A program made the translations under genes and the position numbers. 33,104 bases of DNA, from contig CAJFTW010000095.1 of assembly GCA_904420025.1 (NCBI GenBank), forward strand, positions 1 to 33,104, given 5' to 3'. Shown piece by piece: positions 23,707 through 31,449 of the stretch. Positions within the stretch are counted from its first letter, which is position 1; every line of letters begins with the position of its first letter. This DNA comes from Candidatus Pseudolachnospira avium. Lineage in GTDB: Bacteria > Bacillota > Clostridia > Lachnospirales > Lachnospiraceae. Below the pieces are notes generated by a model. That model searched no databases, was not told where the DNA came from, and saw only the letters and a list, made by a program, of their open reading frames with translations.

Positions 23707-24171
23707 ATGGGGAAGGAAAGTATCAAACTCATTGCCAACAACAAGAAGGCACATCACGATTATTTTATTGAAGACACCTACGAGGCGGGGATTGCCCTGG
23801 CTGGTACGGAGGTCAAGTCCCTCCGCATGGGGAAGTGCAGCCTGAAGGAATCCTTTATCAAGGACAGCAAGGGAGAGCTTTTTATCTACGGCATGCATAT
23901 CAGCCCCTATGAGAAGGGGAATATTTTCAACAAGGACCCCCTGCGGGTCCGGAAGCTGCTGCTGCACCGGTATGAGATCAACAAGCTGATGGGAAAGGTC
24001 TCCGCCAAGGGCTACACCATTGTGCCCCTACAGGTCTACTTCAAGGGCAGCCTGGTGAAGGTGCAGATTGGCCTGGCCAAGGGCAAGAAGCTGTATGACA
24101 AGCGGGAGACCATGGCCAAGAACGACCTGCGCCGGGAGACGGAGCGGGAGTTTAAGGTCAAGAACCTGTGA
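23707..24171 (+). CDS. smpB: SsrA-binding protein SmpB
   Basis: 154 residues from the ATG at 23707; a GTG two codons earlier is possible but overlaps the rnr stop. SmpB binds tmRNA and brings it to stalled ribosomes for trans-translation. Family hallmarks are [32 protein letters not shown] at the start, the [19 protein letters not shown] segment, the [30 protein letters not shown] core, and a basic tail ([15 protein letters not shown]) that enters the decoding centre. It lies directly behind rnr. No tmRNA gene is seen downstream in this window, unlike in some relatives where ssrA sits next to smpB. Confidence 0.97.
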   Translation: MGKESIKLIANNKKAHHDYFIEDTYEAGIALAGTEVKSLRMGKCSLKESFIKDSKGELFIYGMHISPYEKGNIFNKDPLRVRKLLLHRYEINKLMGKVSAKGYTIVPLQVYFKGSLVKVQIGLAKGKKLYDKRETMAKNDLRRETEREFKVKNL

Positions 24172-24253
24172 CGCCCGGCATCCGCGCATAAAAAGAAAGC
24201 GCCTGGCTCATCCTAAGGGAGAGATTCCCCGGGAGGAGCGAGGTGCTTTTATT

Positions 24254-25726
24254 ATGGAAGAAAAACTCAGTGGCCAATGGCTGCAGGACCTTTCGGCCAT
24301 GCGGCGGCAGCTGCGGCCAGATGTGAATTTTGATATTCTGGAGCGGCGGCTTTGGATTGGAGGGCGGGAGGCATTCCTGTACCACGTCACCGGCTTTGTG
24401 TCCGATCTCAGCGTGCAGCGGATTATCCAGTTCTTTCTGGAGCGGACGCCGGAGGAGATCCCGGAGACGCCGGAAGGGTTCCTGGCCCGGGATACCGCCT
24501 TTGGCAGCGCGAGGCTGGAGACGGCGGTGGATAAGCTGGTCACCTCCGTGCTCTCCGGCCTGGGGGTGCTGCTGGTGGAGGGGTATGCCGCCGGCCTCAC
24601 CTTTGACATCCGGAACTATCCCAGCAGGGGTGTCCAGGAGCCGGACAAGGACCGGGTGCTCCGGGGCTCCCGGGACGGCTTCTCCGAGACCCTCATCGCC
24701 AATACGGCGCTGATCCGCCGGCGGATCCGGGACCCGCACCTGCGGCTGGAGATCTTCCAGGTGGGCTGCGCCTCCCACACGGACATTGCCCTGGTGTACC
24801 TGGAGGGGCGGGCGGAGGAAAAGCTGCTCTCCAAAATCCGCAAGCGGCTGCAGACGGTGAAGGTGGACGCCCTTACCATGAACCAGGAGAGCCTGGCCGA
24901 GTGCCTGTACACCCACAAATGGTATAACCCGTTTCCCAAATTCAAGTACACGGAGCGGCCGGATACGGCGGCGGCCTGCCTGCTGGAGGGCAACCTGGTG
25001 CTCCTGGTGGACAATTCCCCGGCGGCCATGATCCTGCCCTCCTCGGTGTTTGACATTGCGGAGGCGGCGGACGACTACTATTTCCCGCCCATCACCGGCA
25101 CCTACCTGCGGATTACCCGGATCCTCACGGCCATGGTGGCCCTGTTCCTGATCCCCGTATACCTGCTGCTGATGCAGAACACCCACTGGCTGCCGGAGGC
25201 CCTGCAGTTTATACGCCCGGTGGAGAACGTCAACGTACCCCTGGTCTACCAGATCCTGATCCTGGAGCTGGCGGTGGACGGGCTGCGGCTGGCTTCGGTG
25301 AACACCCCCAGCATGCTGTCCACGCCCTTAAGCATCATTGCCGGCATTGTCATGGGCGATTTTTCCGTCCAGTCTGGCTGGTTCAACTCGGAGATCATGC
25401 TCTACATGGCCTTTGTCACCGTGGCCAACTACACCCAGACCAGCTACGAGCTGGGCTACGCCATCAAGTTCCTGCGGCTGCTGCTGGTGATCCTCACGGC
25501 GCTGTTCAACGTCTGGGGCTTTGCCGCCGGGCTGCTGCTGGTGGTTCTGGCGGTGGTCACCAACAAGACCATTGCCGGCACCAGCTATCTGTACCCTTTA
25601 ATCCCCTTCCGGTGGCGGGAGATCAAGAACCGCTTCTTCCGGCCCCGGCTGTCCCACGCCTATCCGGGGGAAGGGCGCGGGGCGGAGGAGGGGGACGGCG
25701 CCGGAGGAGGCGGAACTTCGTGTTGA
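24254..25726 (+). CDS. spoVAF: Spore germination protein, GerA family, SpoVAF-like
   Basis: 490 residues from the ATG at 24254, with GGAGGAGCGAGG upstream; Bacillus SpoVAF is about the same length. GerA-type proteins sit in the spore inner membrane and take part in nutrient-triggered germination. SpoVAF belongs to the 5AF/FigP complex that boosts dipicolinate and ion release. A soluble N-terminal half (about 1-285) has RRRIRDPHLRLEIFQVGCASHTDIALVYLEGRA and NPFPKFKYTERPDTAAACLLEGNLVLLVDNSP. Helical membrane segments follow (about 295-470, including TRILTAMVALFLIPVYLLLM and LASVNTPSMLSTPLSIIAGIVMGDF). The tail is Gly/Glu-rich. Here it stands alone between smpB and feoA rather than beside spoVA genes. 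A canonical GerAA receptor subunit is the alternative. Confidence 0.88.
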   Translation: MEEKLSGQWLQDLSAMRRQLRPDVNFDILERRLWIGGREAFLYHVTGFVSDLSVQRIIQFFLERTPEEIPETPEGFLARDTAFGSARLETAVDKLVTSVLSGLGVLLVEGYAAGLTFDIRNYPSRGVQEPDKDRVLRGSRDGFSETLIANTALIRRRIRDPHLRLEIFQVGCASHTDIALVYLEGRAEEKLLSKIRKRLQTVKVDALTMNQESLAECLYTHKWYNPFPKFKYTERPDTAAACLLEGNLVLLVDNSPAAMILPSSVFDIAEAADDYYFPPITGTYLRITRILTAMVALFLIPVYLLLMQNTHWLPEALQFIRPVENVNVPLVYQILILELAVDGLRLASVNTPSMLSTPLSIIAGIVMGDFSVQSGWFNSEIMLYMAFVTVANYTQTSYELGYAIKFLRLLLVILTALFNVWGFAAGLLLVVLAVVTNKTIAGTSYLYPLIPFRWREIKNRFFRPRLSHAYPGEGRGAEEGDGAGGGGTSC

Positions 25727-25751
25727 CAAAGTTCGAGAACTGTGCTACATT
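25723..25751 (+). promoter_or_regulatory. feoAB promoter, overlapping the spoVAF stop
   Basis: TTGACA (25723-25728), a 17-bp spacer ending TGC, and TACATT (25746-25751) form a good extended -10 promoter. The -35 box contains the stop codon of spoVAF. Confidence 0.75.
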
Positions 25752-25776
25752 ATTTCAGAAAATTAGAACTGTCTAA
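25731..25776. promoter_or_regulatory. Candidate metal-regulator operator at feoA
   Basis: GTTC-GA-GAAC (25731-25740) lies in the promoter spacer and TTAGA-ACTG-TCTAA (25763-25776) lies just past the start. The 8-mer AGAACTGT is shared by both (25736-25743, 25765-25772). It does not look like a Fur box. DtxR/IdeR-like control is a guess. Confidence 0.5.
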
Positions 25777-25786
25777 CTTTCTGGCG

Positions 25787-25817
25787 CCGGCGCCAAACGC
25801 CGCGGCGCCGGGCTTTT
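25787..25817 (+). terminator. GC hairpin with T tract in the feoA leader
   Basis: CCGGCGCC (25787-25794) pairs with GGCGCCGG (25804-25811), and GC then TTTT follow. It could be a weak terminator for spoVAF or an attenuator before feoA. It lies 18 bp before the feoA start codon. Confidence 0.5.
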
Positions 25818-25834
25818 GGGAAAAGAGGCACAGG

Positions 25835-26062
25835 ATGAAATTGTCAGAGGGAGAGATGGGGAAGTCCTACCAGGTGGAGAAGGTGGACGTGGCGGCCAGC
25901 ATTACCAGGCGGCTGGAAGCCCTGGGCATCAACCAGGGGATTGCGGTACAGGTGATGAACCGGAAGCGCACCGGCACGGTGATCATTAAGGTGCGGGGCA
26001 CCTGGCTGGCCCTGGGAGCCGGCATTGCCGCCGGTATTCAGGTGAAGGAGGCGGCACAATGA
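25835..26062 (+). CDS. feoA: Ferrous iron transport protein FeoA
   Basis: 75 residues from the ATG at 25835, normal for FeoA. It is a small SH3-like beta-barrel protein of the cytosol that supports FeoB. The sequence KSYQVEKVDVAASITRRLEALGINQGIAVQVMNRKRTGTVIIKVRGTWLALGAGIAAGIQVKEA shows the typical G-x-x-I/V and R-L-x-x-L-G-I pattern. An in-frame extension to 25742 would run through the GC hairpin and promoter and is rejected. Its TGA overlaps the ATG of feoB (ATGA), giving translational coupling. The promoter upstream carries dyads that suggest iron-responsive repression. Confidence 0.92.
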   Translation: MKLSEGEMGKSYQVEKVDVAASITRRLEALGINQGIAVQVMNRKRTGTVIIKVRGTWLALGAGIAAGIQVKEAAQ

Positions 26063-28068
26063 AGAAAGACATGCAGGATGATACGGTGATTACCGTCGGG
26101 TTTGTGGGCAATCCCAACTGCGGGAAGACCACACTGTTCAACGCCTTTACCGGGGCCAACCTGAAGGTGGCCAACTGGCCCGGCGTCACGGTGGAGCGGG
26201 TGGAGGGCGAAACCTACTACAAGGGGCATAGGCTGAAGCTCATTGACCTGCCGGGCATTTACAGCCTCACCTCCTATTCCATGGAGGAGCGGGTGGCCCG
26301 GAAATGTATTATGGAGGAGGAGATTGACGTCATTGTCAATGTGGTGGATGCCTCCTCCCTGGAGCGGAACCTGTATCTGACCACCCAGCTGCTGGAGTTC
26401 CGGAAGCCTATGGTGCTGGCCCTGAACATGATGGACATTGTCCAGGAGCGGGGCATGGAGATTGACACCCACCGGCTGCCGGAGATGCTGGGGGGCATTC
26501 CGGTGGTGCCGGTTTCCGCCCGGAAGCGCACCGGGCTGGATGTGCTGCTCCATGCGGTGGTACACCACTACCAGGAGGATCCCCACGGGGTGGTGGTCCA
26601 CTACAGCAAGGGGATTGAGGCCAAGATCACCAAGCTGGAGGCGGCCCTGCAGGAGCAGTTCGGGGAGGTAAAAAACCCCCGGTGGGCGGCCATTAAGCTG
26701 CTGGAGCAGGATGAGGAAATCCACCGGCAGTATCCGATGGATCTGCCCCAGGTGCTGGACAAAAATTATGAGACCCAGATCATCAATGAGAAGTATGCGT
26801 ACATAGAAGAGGTGGTGGAGGAGTGCCTTTTCAACCGGGAGAGCGCCGCGGCAACCACGGAGCGGGCGGACCGGATCCTCACCCACCGGATCTGGGGTGT
26901 TCCCATCTTTTTTGTGATACTGGCGGTGGTTTTCTTCCTGACCTTTACGGTGGGAGATTTCCTGAAAGGGTATTTTGAGCAGGCGCTGGAGTGGTTTTCC
27001 GGGCATCTGAGCCAGTTCCTCACCGGCATCGGCACCACTGACTGGGTGGTGTCCCTGGCGGTGGACGGCGTGGTGGCCGGGGTGGGGGGCATTCTCACCT
27101 TCCTGCCCAACATTGTGATCCTCTTCCTGGCCCTGGCCTTCCTGGAGGATAGCGGCTACATGTCCCGGGTGGCCTACGTGATGAATGAGATCATGGGATC
27201 GGTGGGGCTTTCCGGAAAGGCCTTCCTGCCCATGATCCTAGGCTTCGGCTGCACCGTGCCGGCGGTGATGGCCAGCCGGGGGCTGGAGAATGAGAAGGAC
27301 CGGAAGCGGACGATCATGGTGACGCCCTTTATGTCCTGCTCGGCCCGGCTGCCCATTTACGTGCTGTTTGCCCAGATGTTTTTCGGGGACTATGCCATGC
27401 TGGCGGCCTACTCCCTCTACGTCATCGGCGTAGTGGCGGCCATTGTGGTGGCCAAGGTGGCCAACTGGCTGTACCCGCTGCCGGAGGAAAATGCCCTGCT
27501 CATTGAGCTGCCGGCCTACAAGATGCCCAACGCCTACACCGTGGCCATCTATGTCTGGGAGAAGGTGAAGGACTATCTGAGCAAGGCGGGGACCATCATC
27601 TTCCTGATGTCCATTGTGCTGTGGTTTGTGCTCAACTACAATATACACGGACCGGCGGCGGACGTGTCCCAGAGCTTTGGCGCCTCCATCGGCCGTTTCC
27701 TGGTGCCGCTGCTGGCTCCGGCGGGGCTGGGGCTCTGGCAGCTGGGAGTGGCGCTTTTGTGCGGCCTCTCTGCCAAAGAGGTGGTGGTGTCCAGCTGTGC
27801 GGTACTGTTCTCCGTCAGCAATATCAACTCGGACGCCGGCATGGCAGCCCTCTCCGCCACCCTGGGGGCCGCGGGCTTTGGGCCGGTGAACGCGTATGCC
27901 TTCATGGTGTTCTGCCTGCTGTACACGCCCTGCGCCGCCACCATCGGCACCATCAAGCGGGAGAGCCATTCCTGGGCCTTTACCCTGAAGCAGGTACTGT
28001 TCCAGCTGGTGTTTGCCTGGGCCGCAGCGGTGCTGGTGTTCCAGCTGGGCAGCCGCCTCTTTGGATAA
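26059..28068 (+). CDS. feoB: Ferrous iron transporter FeoB
   Basis: 669 residues; FeoB proteins are usually 650-780. An N-terminal GTPase domain is followed by the membrane channel that takes up Fe(II). G1 GNPNCGKTT (17-25), G2 region GVTVER, G3 DLPG (62-65), G4 NMMD (122-125) and G5 VSARKRTG (about 147-154) are complete. The membrane half from about 280 has two Gate-type repeats, with LEDSGYMSRVAYVMNEIMGSVGLSGKAFLPMILGFGCTVPAVMASR and SCSARLPIYV, where the conserved cysteines lie, and later CGLSAKEVVVS and LLYTPCAATIG. It is coupled to feoA by a 4-bp overlap. The shorter C-terminal end has no FeoC fusion. Confidence 0.97.
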   Translation: MKKDMQDDTVITVGFVGNPNCGKTTLFNAFTGANLKVANWPGVTVERVEGETYYKGHRLKLIDLPGIYSLTSYSMEERVARKCIMEEEIDVIVNVVDASSLERNLYLTTQLLEFRKPMVLALNMMDIVQERGMEIDTHRLPEMLGGIPVVPVSARKRTGLDVLLHAVVHHYQEDPHGVVVHYSKGIEAKITKLEAALQEQFGEVKNPRWAAIKLLEQDEEIHRQYPMDLPQVLDKNYETQIINEKYAYIEEVVEECLFNRESAAATTERADRILTHRIWGVPIFFVILAVVFFLTFTVGDFLKGYFEQALEWFSGHLSQFLTGIGTTDWVVSLAVDGVVAGVGGILTFLPNIVILFLALAFLEDSGYMSRVAYVMNEIMGSVGLSGKAFLPMILGFGCTVPAVMASRGLENEKDRKRTIMVTPFMSCSARLPIYVLFAQMFFGDYAMLAAYSLYVIGVVAAIVVAKVANWLYPLPEENALLIELPAYKMPNAYTVAIYVWEKVKDYLSKAGTIIFLMSIVLWFVLNYNIHGPAADVSQSFGASIGRFLVPLLAPAGLGLWQLGVALLCGLSAKEVVVSSCAVLFSVSNINSDAGMAALSATLGAAGFGPVNAYAFMVFCLLYTPCAATIGTIKRESHSWAFTLKQVLFQLVFAWAAAVLVFQLGSRLFG

Positions 28069-28080
28069 AGGCGGTATGCC

Positions 28081-28962
28081 CTAGGCCGGGCTGTCCGGAA
28101 CCGGGCTGCTCTGGCGCATCAGGGCCAGAAAGCGCTTGAGGACCGGATGGTCGTGCTCGTACCGGTGGTAGATGCCGAAAGAGACGGAAGGCAGATCGGT
28201 GACGGGAAGGTAGCGCAGCCCTGGGTCCCGGGCGGAGGGGATATCCGGGTACAGGGTGTAGCCGATCCGGGATTTGACCAGCGTCAGGGCGCTTTCAATG
28301 CCCTCGGTGAGGAAACGCTGCTCCGGCGGCAGATCCATCAGCACGCTGCTTTGGACGGCAAAGACCGAGTCGGAAATCTGCCGGGGCGAGCACATAATGA
28401 AACTCCCCGCCAGCTGCTGCCGGGTCAGGGACTCGTGCCGGGCCAGGGGATGCTCTGGGAAACAGATGCAGGCGAAGGGAAAGGAGCCCAGCTCCCGGAA
28501 CAGGAGGCTGGACTTCTGCTTGTCCCTGGCGCTCAGCGCTGCCAGAAGCTGGTTGTTCTCCACAAGGCTCAGGAGAGAGGGGAAGGGGACCAGGTGGAGG
28601 GAGGGGCGCAGCAGCGGGAATTCCTCCGAAAGGGTTTTCAGAACCGGCGGCAGCAGTGTCAGCTCCAGGCAGTTGTGACAGCCCAGCTCAAAGGAAATCA
28701 TGTTTTCATGCCGCCCCAGCCGCTCCTTGGCGGAGAGGGCGGTTTTTAAAATTAATCGGGCGTCGGCCAGGAACTGGATTCCTTCCTGGGTCAGGGAGAC
28801 ACTCTTGCTGGTGCGGCTGAACAGCTTGGCACCCAGCTCCTCCTCCAGTGTCTGGATCTGATGGCTCACCGCCGGCTGTGTGATTTTCAGCTCCCGGGAG
28901 GCCTTGGAAAAATTCAAATGCTCTGCCACGGCCACAAAGCATTCCAACTGTACGGTATTCAT
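28081..28962 (-). CDS. LysR-family transcriptional regulator
   Basis: 293 residues from the ATG at 28962 (AGGAG 8 nt upstream). An upstream ATG would add 19 non-conserved residues. The N-terminal winged helix is clear: MNTVQLECFVAVAEHLNFSKASRELKITQPAVSHQIQTLEEELGAKLFSR (1-50), the standard LTTR DNA-binding domain. The rest (about 90-290) is the periplasmic-binding-protein-like effector domain with little to identify the ligand. Its 3' end faces feoB with only 12 bp between stop codons and no obvious terminator. Its promoter region is divergent from the marR-ABC operon. LysR proteins often regulate the divergent neighbour, so the exporter operon is a possible target, though the MarR gene is the more likely local regulator. 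Confidence 0.93.
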   Translation of the reverse strand: MNTVQLECFVAVAEHLNFSKASRELKITQPAVSHQIQTLEEELGAKLFSRTSKSVSLTQEGIQFLADARLILKTALSAKERLGRHENMISFELGCHNCLELTLLPPVLKTLSEEFPLLRPSLHLVPFPSLLSLVENNQLLAALSARDKQKSSLLFRELGSFPFACICFPEHPLARHESLTRQQLAGSFIMCSPRQISDSVFAVQSSVLMDLPPEQRFLTEGIESALTLVKSRIGYTLYPDIPSARDPGLRYLPVTDLPSVSFGIYHRYEHDHPVLKRFLALMRQSSPVPDSPA

Positions 28963-29033
28963 AAACGTTTCTCCTACGCCGGGCCGGTTCGGGTCCGGTG
29001 TCTGTTTGCGCGTTCCCATGGGGTTCCGAAAAT

Positions 29034-29062
29034 ATTATAAGGGGAGTCTGCTTTTCCCGCAA
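29034..29062 (-). promoter_or_regulatory. lysR promoter
   Basis: On the minus strand TTGCGG (29062-29057), a 17-bp spacer and a perfect TATAAT (29039-29034) point to the LysR gene, about 70 bp upstream of its start. Confidence 0.7.
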
Positions 29063-29063
29063 G

Positions 29064-29086
29064 ATCTATAAAAGAGTTTTATTGAT
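29064..29086. promoter_or_regulatory. Near-perfect 23-bp dyad between divergent promoters
   Basis: ATC-T-ATAAAA, centre GAG, TTTTAT-T-GAT: nine of ten arm positions match. It lies between the -35 boxes of the lysR and marR promoters, the usual position for a shared operator. A MarR- or LysR-type site fits, but the binding protein is not known. Confidence 0.6.
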
Positions 29087-29102
29087 AATAATACCTTTGA
29101 AT

Positions 29103-29131
29103 TTCACATTTGGCAAAATCTGAGCTACAAT
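29103..29131 (+). promoter_or_regulatory. marR-ABC exporter promoter
   Basis: TTCACA (29103-29108), a 17-bp spacer and TACAAT (29126-29131) lie about 80 bp before the marR start. Its -35 box is 41 bp from that of lysR on the other strand. Confidence 0.65.
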
Positions 29132-29211
29132 TTCCTGCGTACCCAAAATGATAAGAACACGAACTGTTTGGACGGGAATCATCCATGGGATAATCCAGGA
29201 GGTGAGAAAAG

Positions 29212-29727
29212 ATGGAAGAAGAGTTCAGAACAGAGAGAATGCTTTTTGGGATGAAGCGAATCAGCCTGTGCCTGACTGCCTACATGGAGGCTTGCCTCCG
29301 GGAGCCTGACATCAGCGGTGTACAGGTGTATCTGATCGTATACATTTTGCGTCATCACCCGGAAGGGACATACCTGACGGAGCTGTGCCGGGAAATCGGC
29401 TTGTCCAAGCCAACCCTGTCGGTGATGATCCGCAAACTGGTCGAAAAAGGGTACCTGGCTTTTCAGGAGAATCCCGGGGACGTTCGAAAAAAGTCTGTGC
29501 TCCCCACGGCCAAGCTTCAGGAAAAAAGCAAGCGCTTCCTGGAGGAGACGGCCCAGATGGAAGCGAAGCTCTGCAGCGCGCTGAGCCAGCAGGAAAAGGA
29601 CCAACTGTGGAGGCTGGAGGAAAAACTGCTGAAGCGCCTGGCAGAGCTGGAGCGTGAGACAAAGATGAAAAAAGACAGGAGGTTGTTGAAACGTGAGAAA
29701 AGTATTGCGTCAGCTCAAACAGTATAA
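29212..29727 (+). CDS. MarR-family transcriptional regulator
   Basis: 171 residues, with AGGAGGTGAG before the ATG. A winged helix-turn-helix is visible: GVQVYLIVYILRHHPEGTYLTELCREIGLSKPTLSVMIRKLVEKGYLAFQENPGDVRKKSVLPT (about 36-100), followed by a helical dimerisation tail rich in Lys and Glu. MarR repressors usually sense small toxic compounds and control adjacent efflux genes. Here the gene heads an operon with two ABC half-transporters, and the exporter start codon (GTG) lies 35 bp inside its 3' end. The last 20 residues are basic and non-conserved. A dyad at 29064-29086 in front of the promoter is the candidate operator for self-repression. Confidence 0.92.
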   Translation: MEEEFRTERMLFGMKRISLCLTAYMEACLREPDISGVQVYLIVYILRHHPEGTYLTELCREIGLSKPTLSVMIRKLVEKGYLAFQENPGDVRKKSVLPTAKLQEKSKRFLEETAQMEAKLCSALSQQEKDQLWRLEEKLLKRLAELERETKMKKDRRLLKREKSIASAQTV

Positions 29728-31432
29728 GCGGGATGCCTTTCTCTGTATTGGGTTTACCGCGTTGGAAGTGATCATGGAAATCCTCATGCCCTTTATCACG
29801 TCGATCATCATTGACAGAGGGCTGGAGGCCGCCAACCTGCCGGTGGTGTACCGCTACGGGGCGGTGATGGTGGTGATGGCATTCTTCGGGCTCCTCTTCG
29901 GCGCCCTGGCCGGAAAGCGGGCGGCCAGCGCCTCCTCGGGCCTGGCGGCCAACCTGCGGGAGGCCATCTACGCCAATATTCAGACTTTTTCTTTTTCCAA
30001 TATTGACAAGTTCAGCGTTCCCGGCCTGGTTACCCGTATGACCACCGATATTACCAATGTGCAGAACGCTTTCATGATGATCATCCGGGTGGCGGTCCGG
30101 GCTCCCATGAACCTGGTATTCAGCTTTGCCATGTGCCTGATGATCAGCCCCCGGCTCAGCTCCATGTTCCTGATTGCCGTGGCGTTCCTGGTGGTGGTCA
30201 TCGGCACCATTATGGTGGTCACCCTGCGGATCTTCAGCCAGGTGTGCCGCCGGTACGATGACCTGAACGCCAGCGTCCAGGAAAACGTTTCCGCCATCCG
30301 GGTGGTCAAGGCCTTTGTGCGGGAAGATTATGAAAATGTCAAATTCTCCAAGGCATCCAAGATGCTGCGGGACCTGTCCGTGAAGGCGGAGGGGCTTCTG
30401 GCTTTTAACAACCCGGCCATGATGGTGGCGGTCTACTTCTGTATTATCTCGGTTTCCTGGTTCGGCGCCCAGTTTATTGTGGCTGGGGATATGAGCACCG
30501 GTGATCTGACCAGCCTGTTCAGTTACATTATGTCCCTGCTGATGAGCCTGATGATGCTCTCCATGGTCATTGTCATGATCAGCATGTCCCTGGCCAGCGT
30601 GCGCCGGATCGGCCAGGTGCTGGACGAGGAGGCAGACCTGCGTGATCCGGAGAACCCGGTGATGGAAGTCCCGGACGGACGGATTGACTTTGACCATGTG
30701 AGCTTTTCCTACAAGCACGGCAGCGGGAAAAACGCCCTGTCCGATATTGACCTGCATATCCAAAGCGGGGAGACCATCGGAGTCATTGGCGGCACCGGCT
30801 CAGGCAAGAGCAGCCTGGTGAACCTGATCTGCCGTCTGTACGATGTGGACAGCGGCGCGGTTCGGGTAGGCGGCGTGGATGTGCGCCAGTACGACACGGA
30901 GGTGCTGCGGAACCAGGTGTCCGTGGTGCTGCAGAAGAACACCCTGTTCTCCGGGACCATCCTGGACAACCTGCGCTGGGGCAACCCGGATGCCACCGAG
31001 GAGGAGTGCGTGGAGGCCTGCCAGGCGGCCTGTGCCGATGAGTTCATTGACCGGATGCCGGACGGCTACCAGACCCGGATTGAGCGGGGCGGCGCCAACG
31101 TATCCGGCGGCCAGAAGCAGCGGCTGTGCATTGCCCGGGCCCTGTTAAAGAAGCCCAAGGTCCTGATTCTGGACGACTCCACCAGCGCGGTGGATACGGC
31201 CACTGACGCCAAGATCCGGGCGGCCTTTGCCCGGGAGATCCCCGGCACCACCAAGATTATCATTGCCCAGCGGATTTCCAGCGTCCAGTCCGCAGACCGG
31301 ATCCTGGTGCTGGACGACGGCCGGATTGATGCCTTTGACACCCATGAAAACCTGCTGAACACCAATGCCATCTATCAGGATATCTACAACTCCCAGATGG
31401 AAGGCGGCGGGGACTTTGACCAGCCTGCGTAA
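29693..31432 (+). CDS. ABC exporter half-transporter with degenerate NBD
   Basis: 579 residues from a GTG start with AGGAGG 8 nt upstream, overlapping marR by 35 bp. Six membrane helices (about 15-300) precede a nucleotide-binding domain: Walker A GGTGSGKS (366-373), Q414, signature VSGGQ (470-474) and Walker B VLILDD (490-495). The catalytic base position holds Asp (D495, usually Glu) and the switch residue is Gln (Q526 in IIIAQRIS, usually His). Both changes mark the degenerate half of heterodimeric exporters such as TM287/288, LmrCD and BmrCD. It should pair with the downstream half-transporter. The MarR gene upstream suggests drug or toxic metabolite export. Substrate unknown. Confidence 0.94.
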   Translation: MRKVLRQLKQYKRDAFLCIGFTALEVIMEILMPFITSIIIDRGLEAANLPVVYRYGAVMVVMAFFGLLFGALAGKRAASASSGLAANLREAIYANIQTFSFSNIDKFSVPGLVTRMTTDITNVQNAFMMIIRVAVRAPMNLVFSFAMCLMISPRLSSMFLIAVAFLVVVIGTIMVVTLRIFSQVCRRYDDLNASVQENVSAIRVVKAFVREDYENVKFSKASKMLRDLSVKAEGLLAFNNPAMMVAVYFCIISVSWFGAQFIVAGDMSTGDLTSLFSYIMSLLMSLMMLSMVIVMISMSLASVRRIGQVLDEEADLRDPENPVMEVPDGRIDFDHVSFSYKHGSGKNALSDIDLHIQSGETIGVIGGTGSGKSSLVNLICRLYDVDSGAVRVGGVDVRQYDTEVLRNQVSVVLQKNTLFSGTILDNLRWGNPDATEEECVEACQAACADEFIDRMPDGYQTRIERGGANVSGGQKQRLCIARALLKKPKVLILDDSTSAVDTATDAKIRAAFAREIPGTTKIIIAQRISSVQSADRILVLDDGRIDAFDTHENLLNTNAIYQDIYNSQMEGGGDFDQPA

Positions 31433-31449
31433 AAGGAGGAGAAGCGTTT

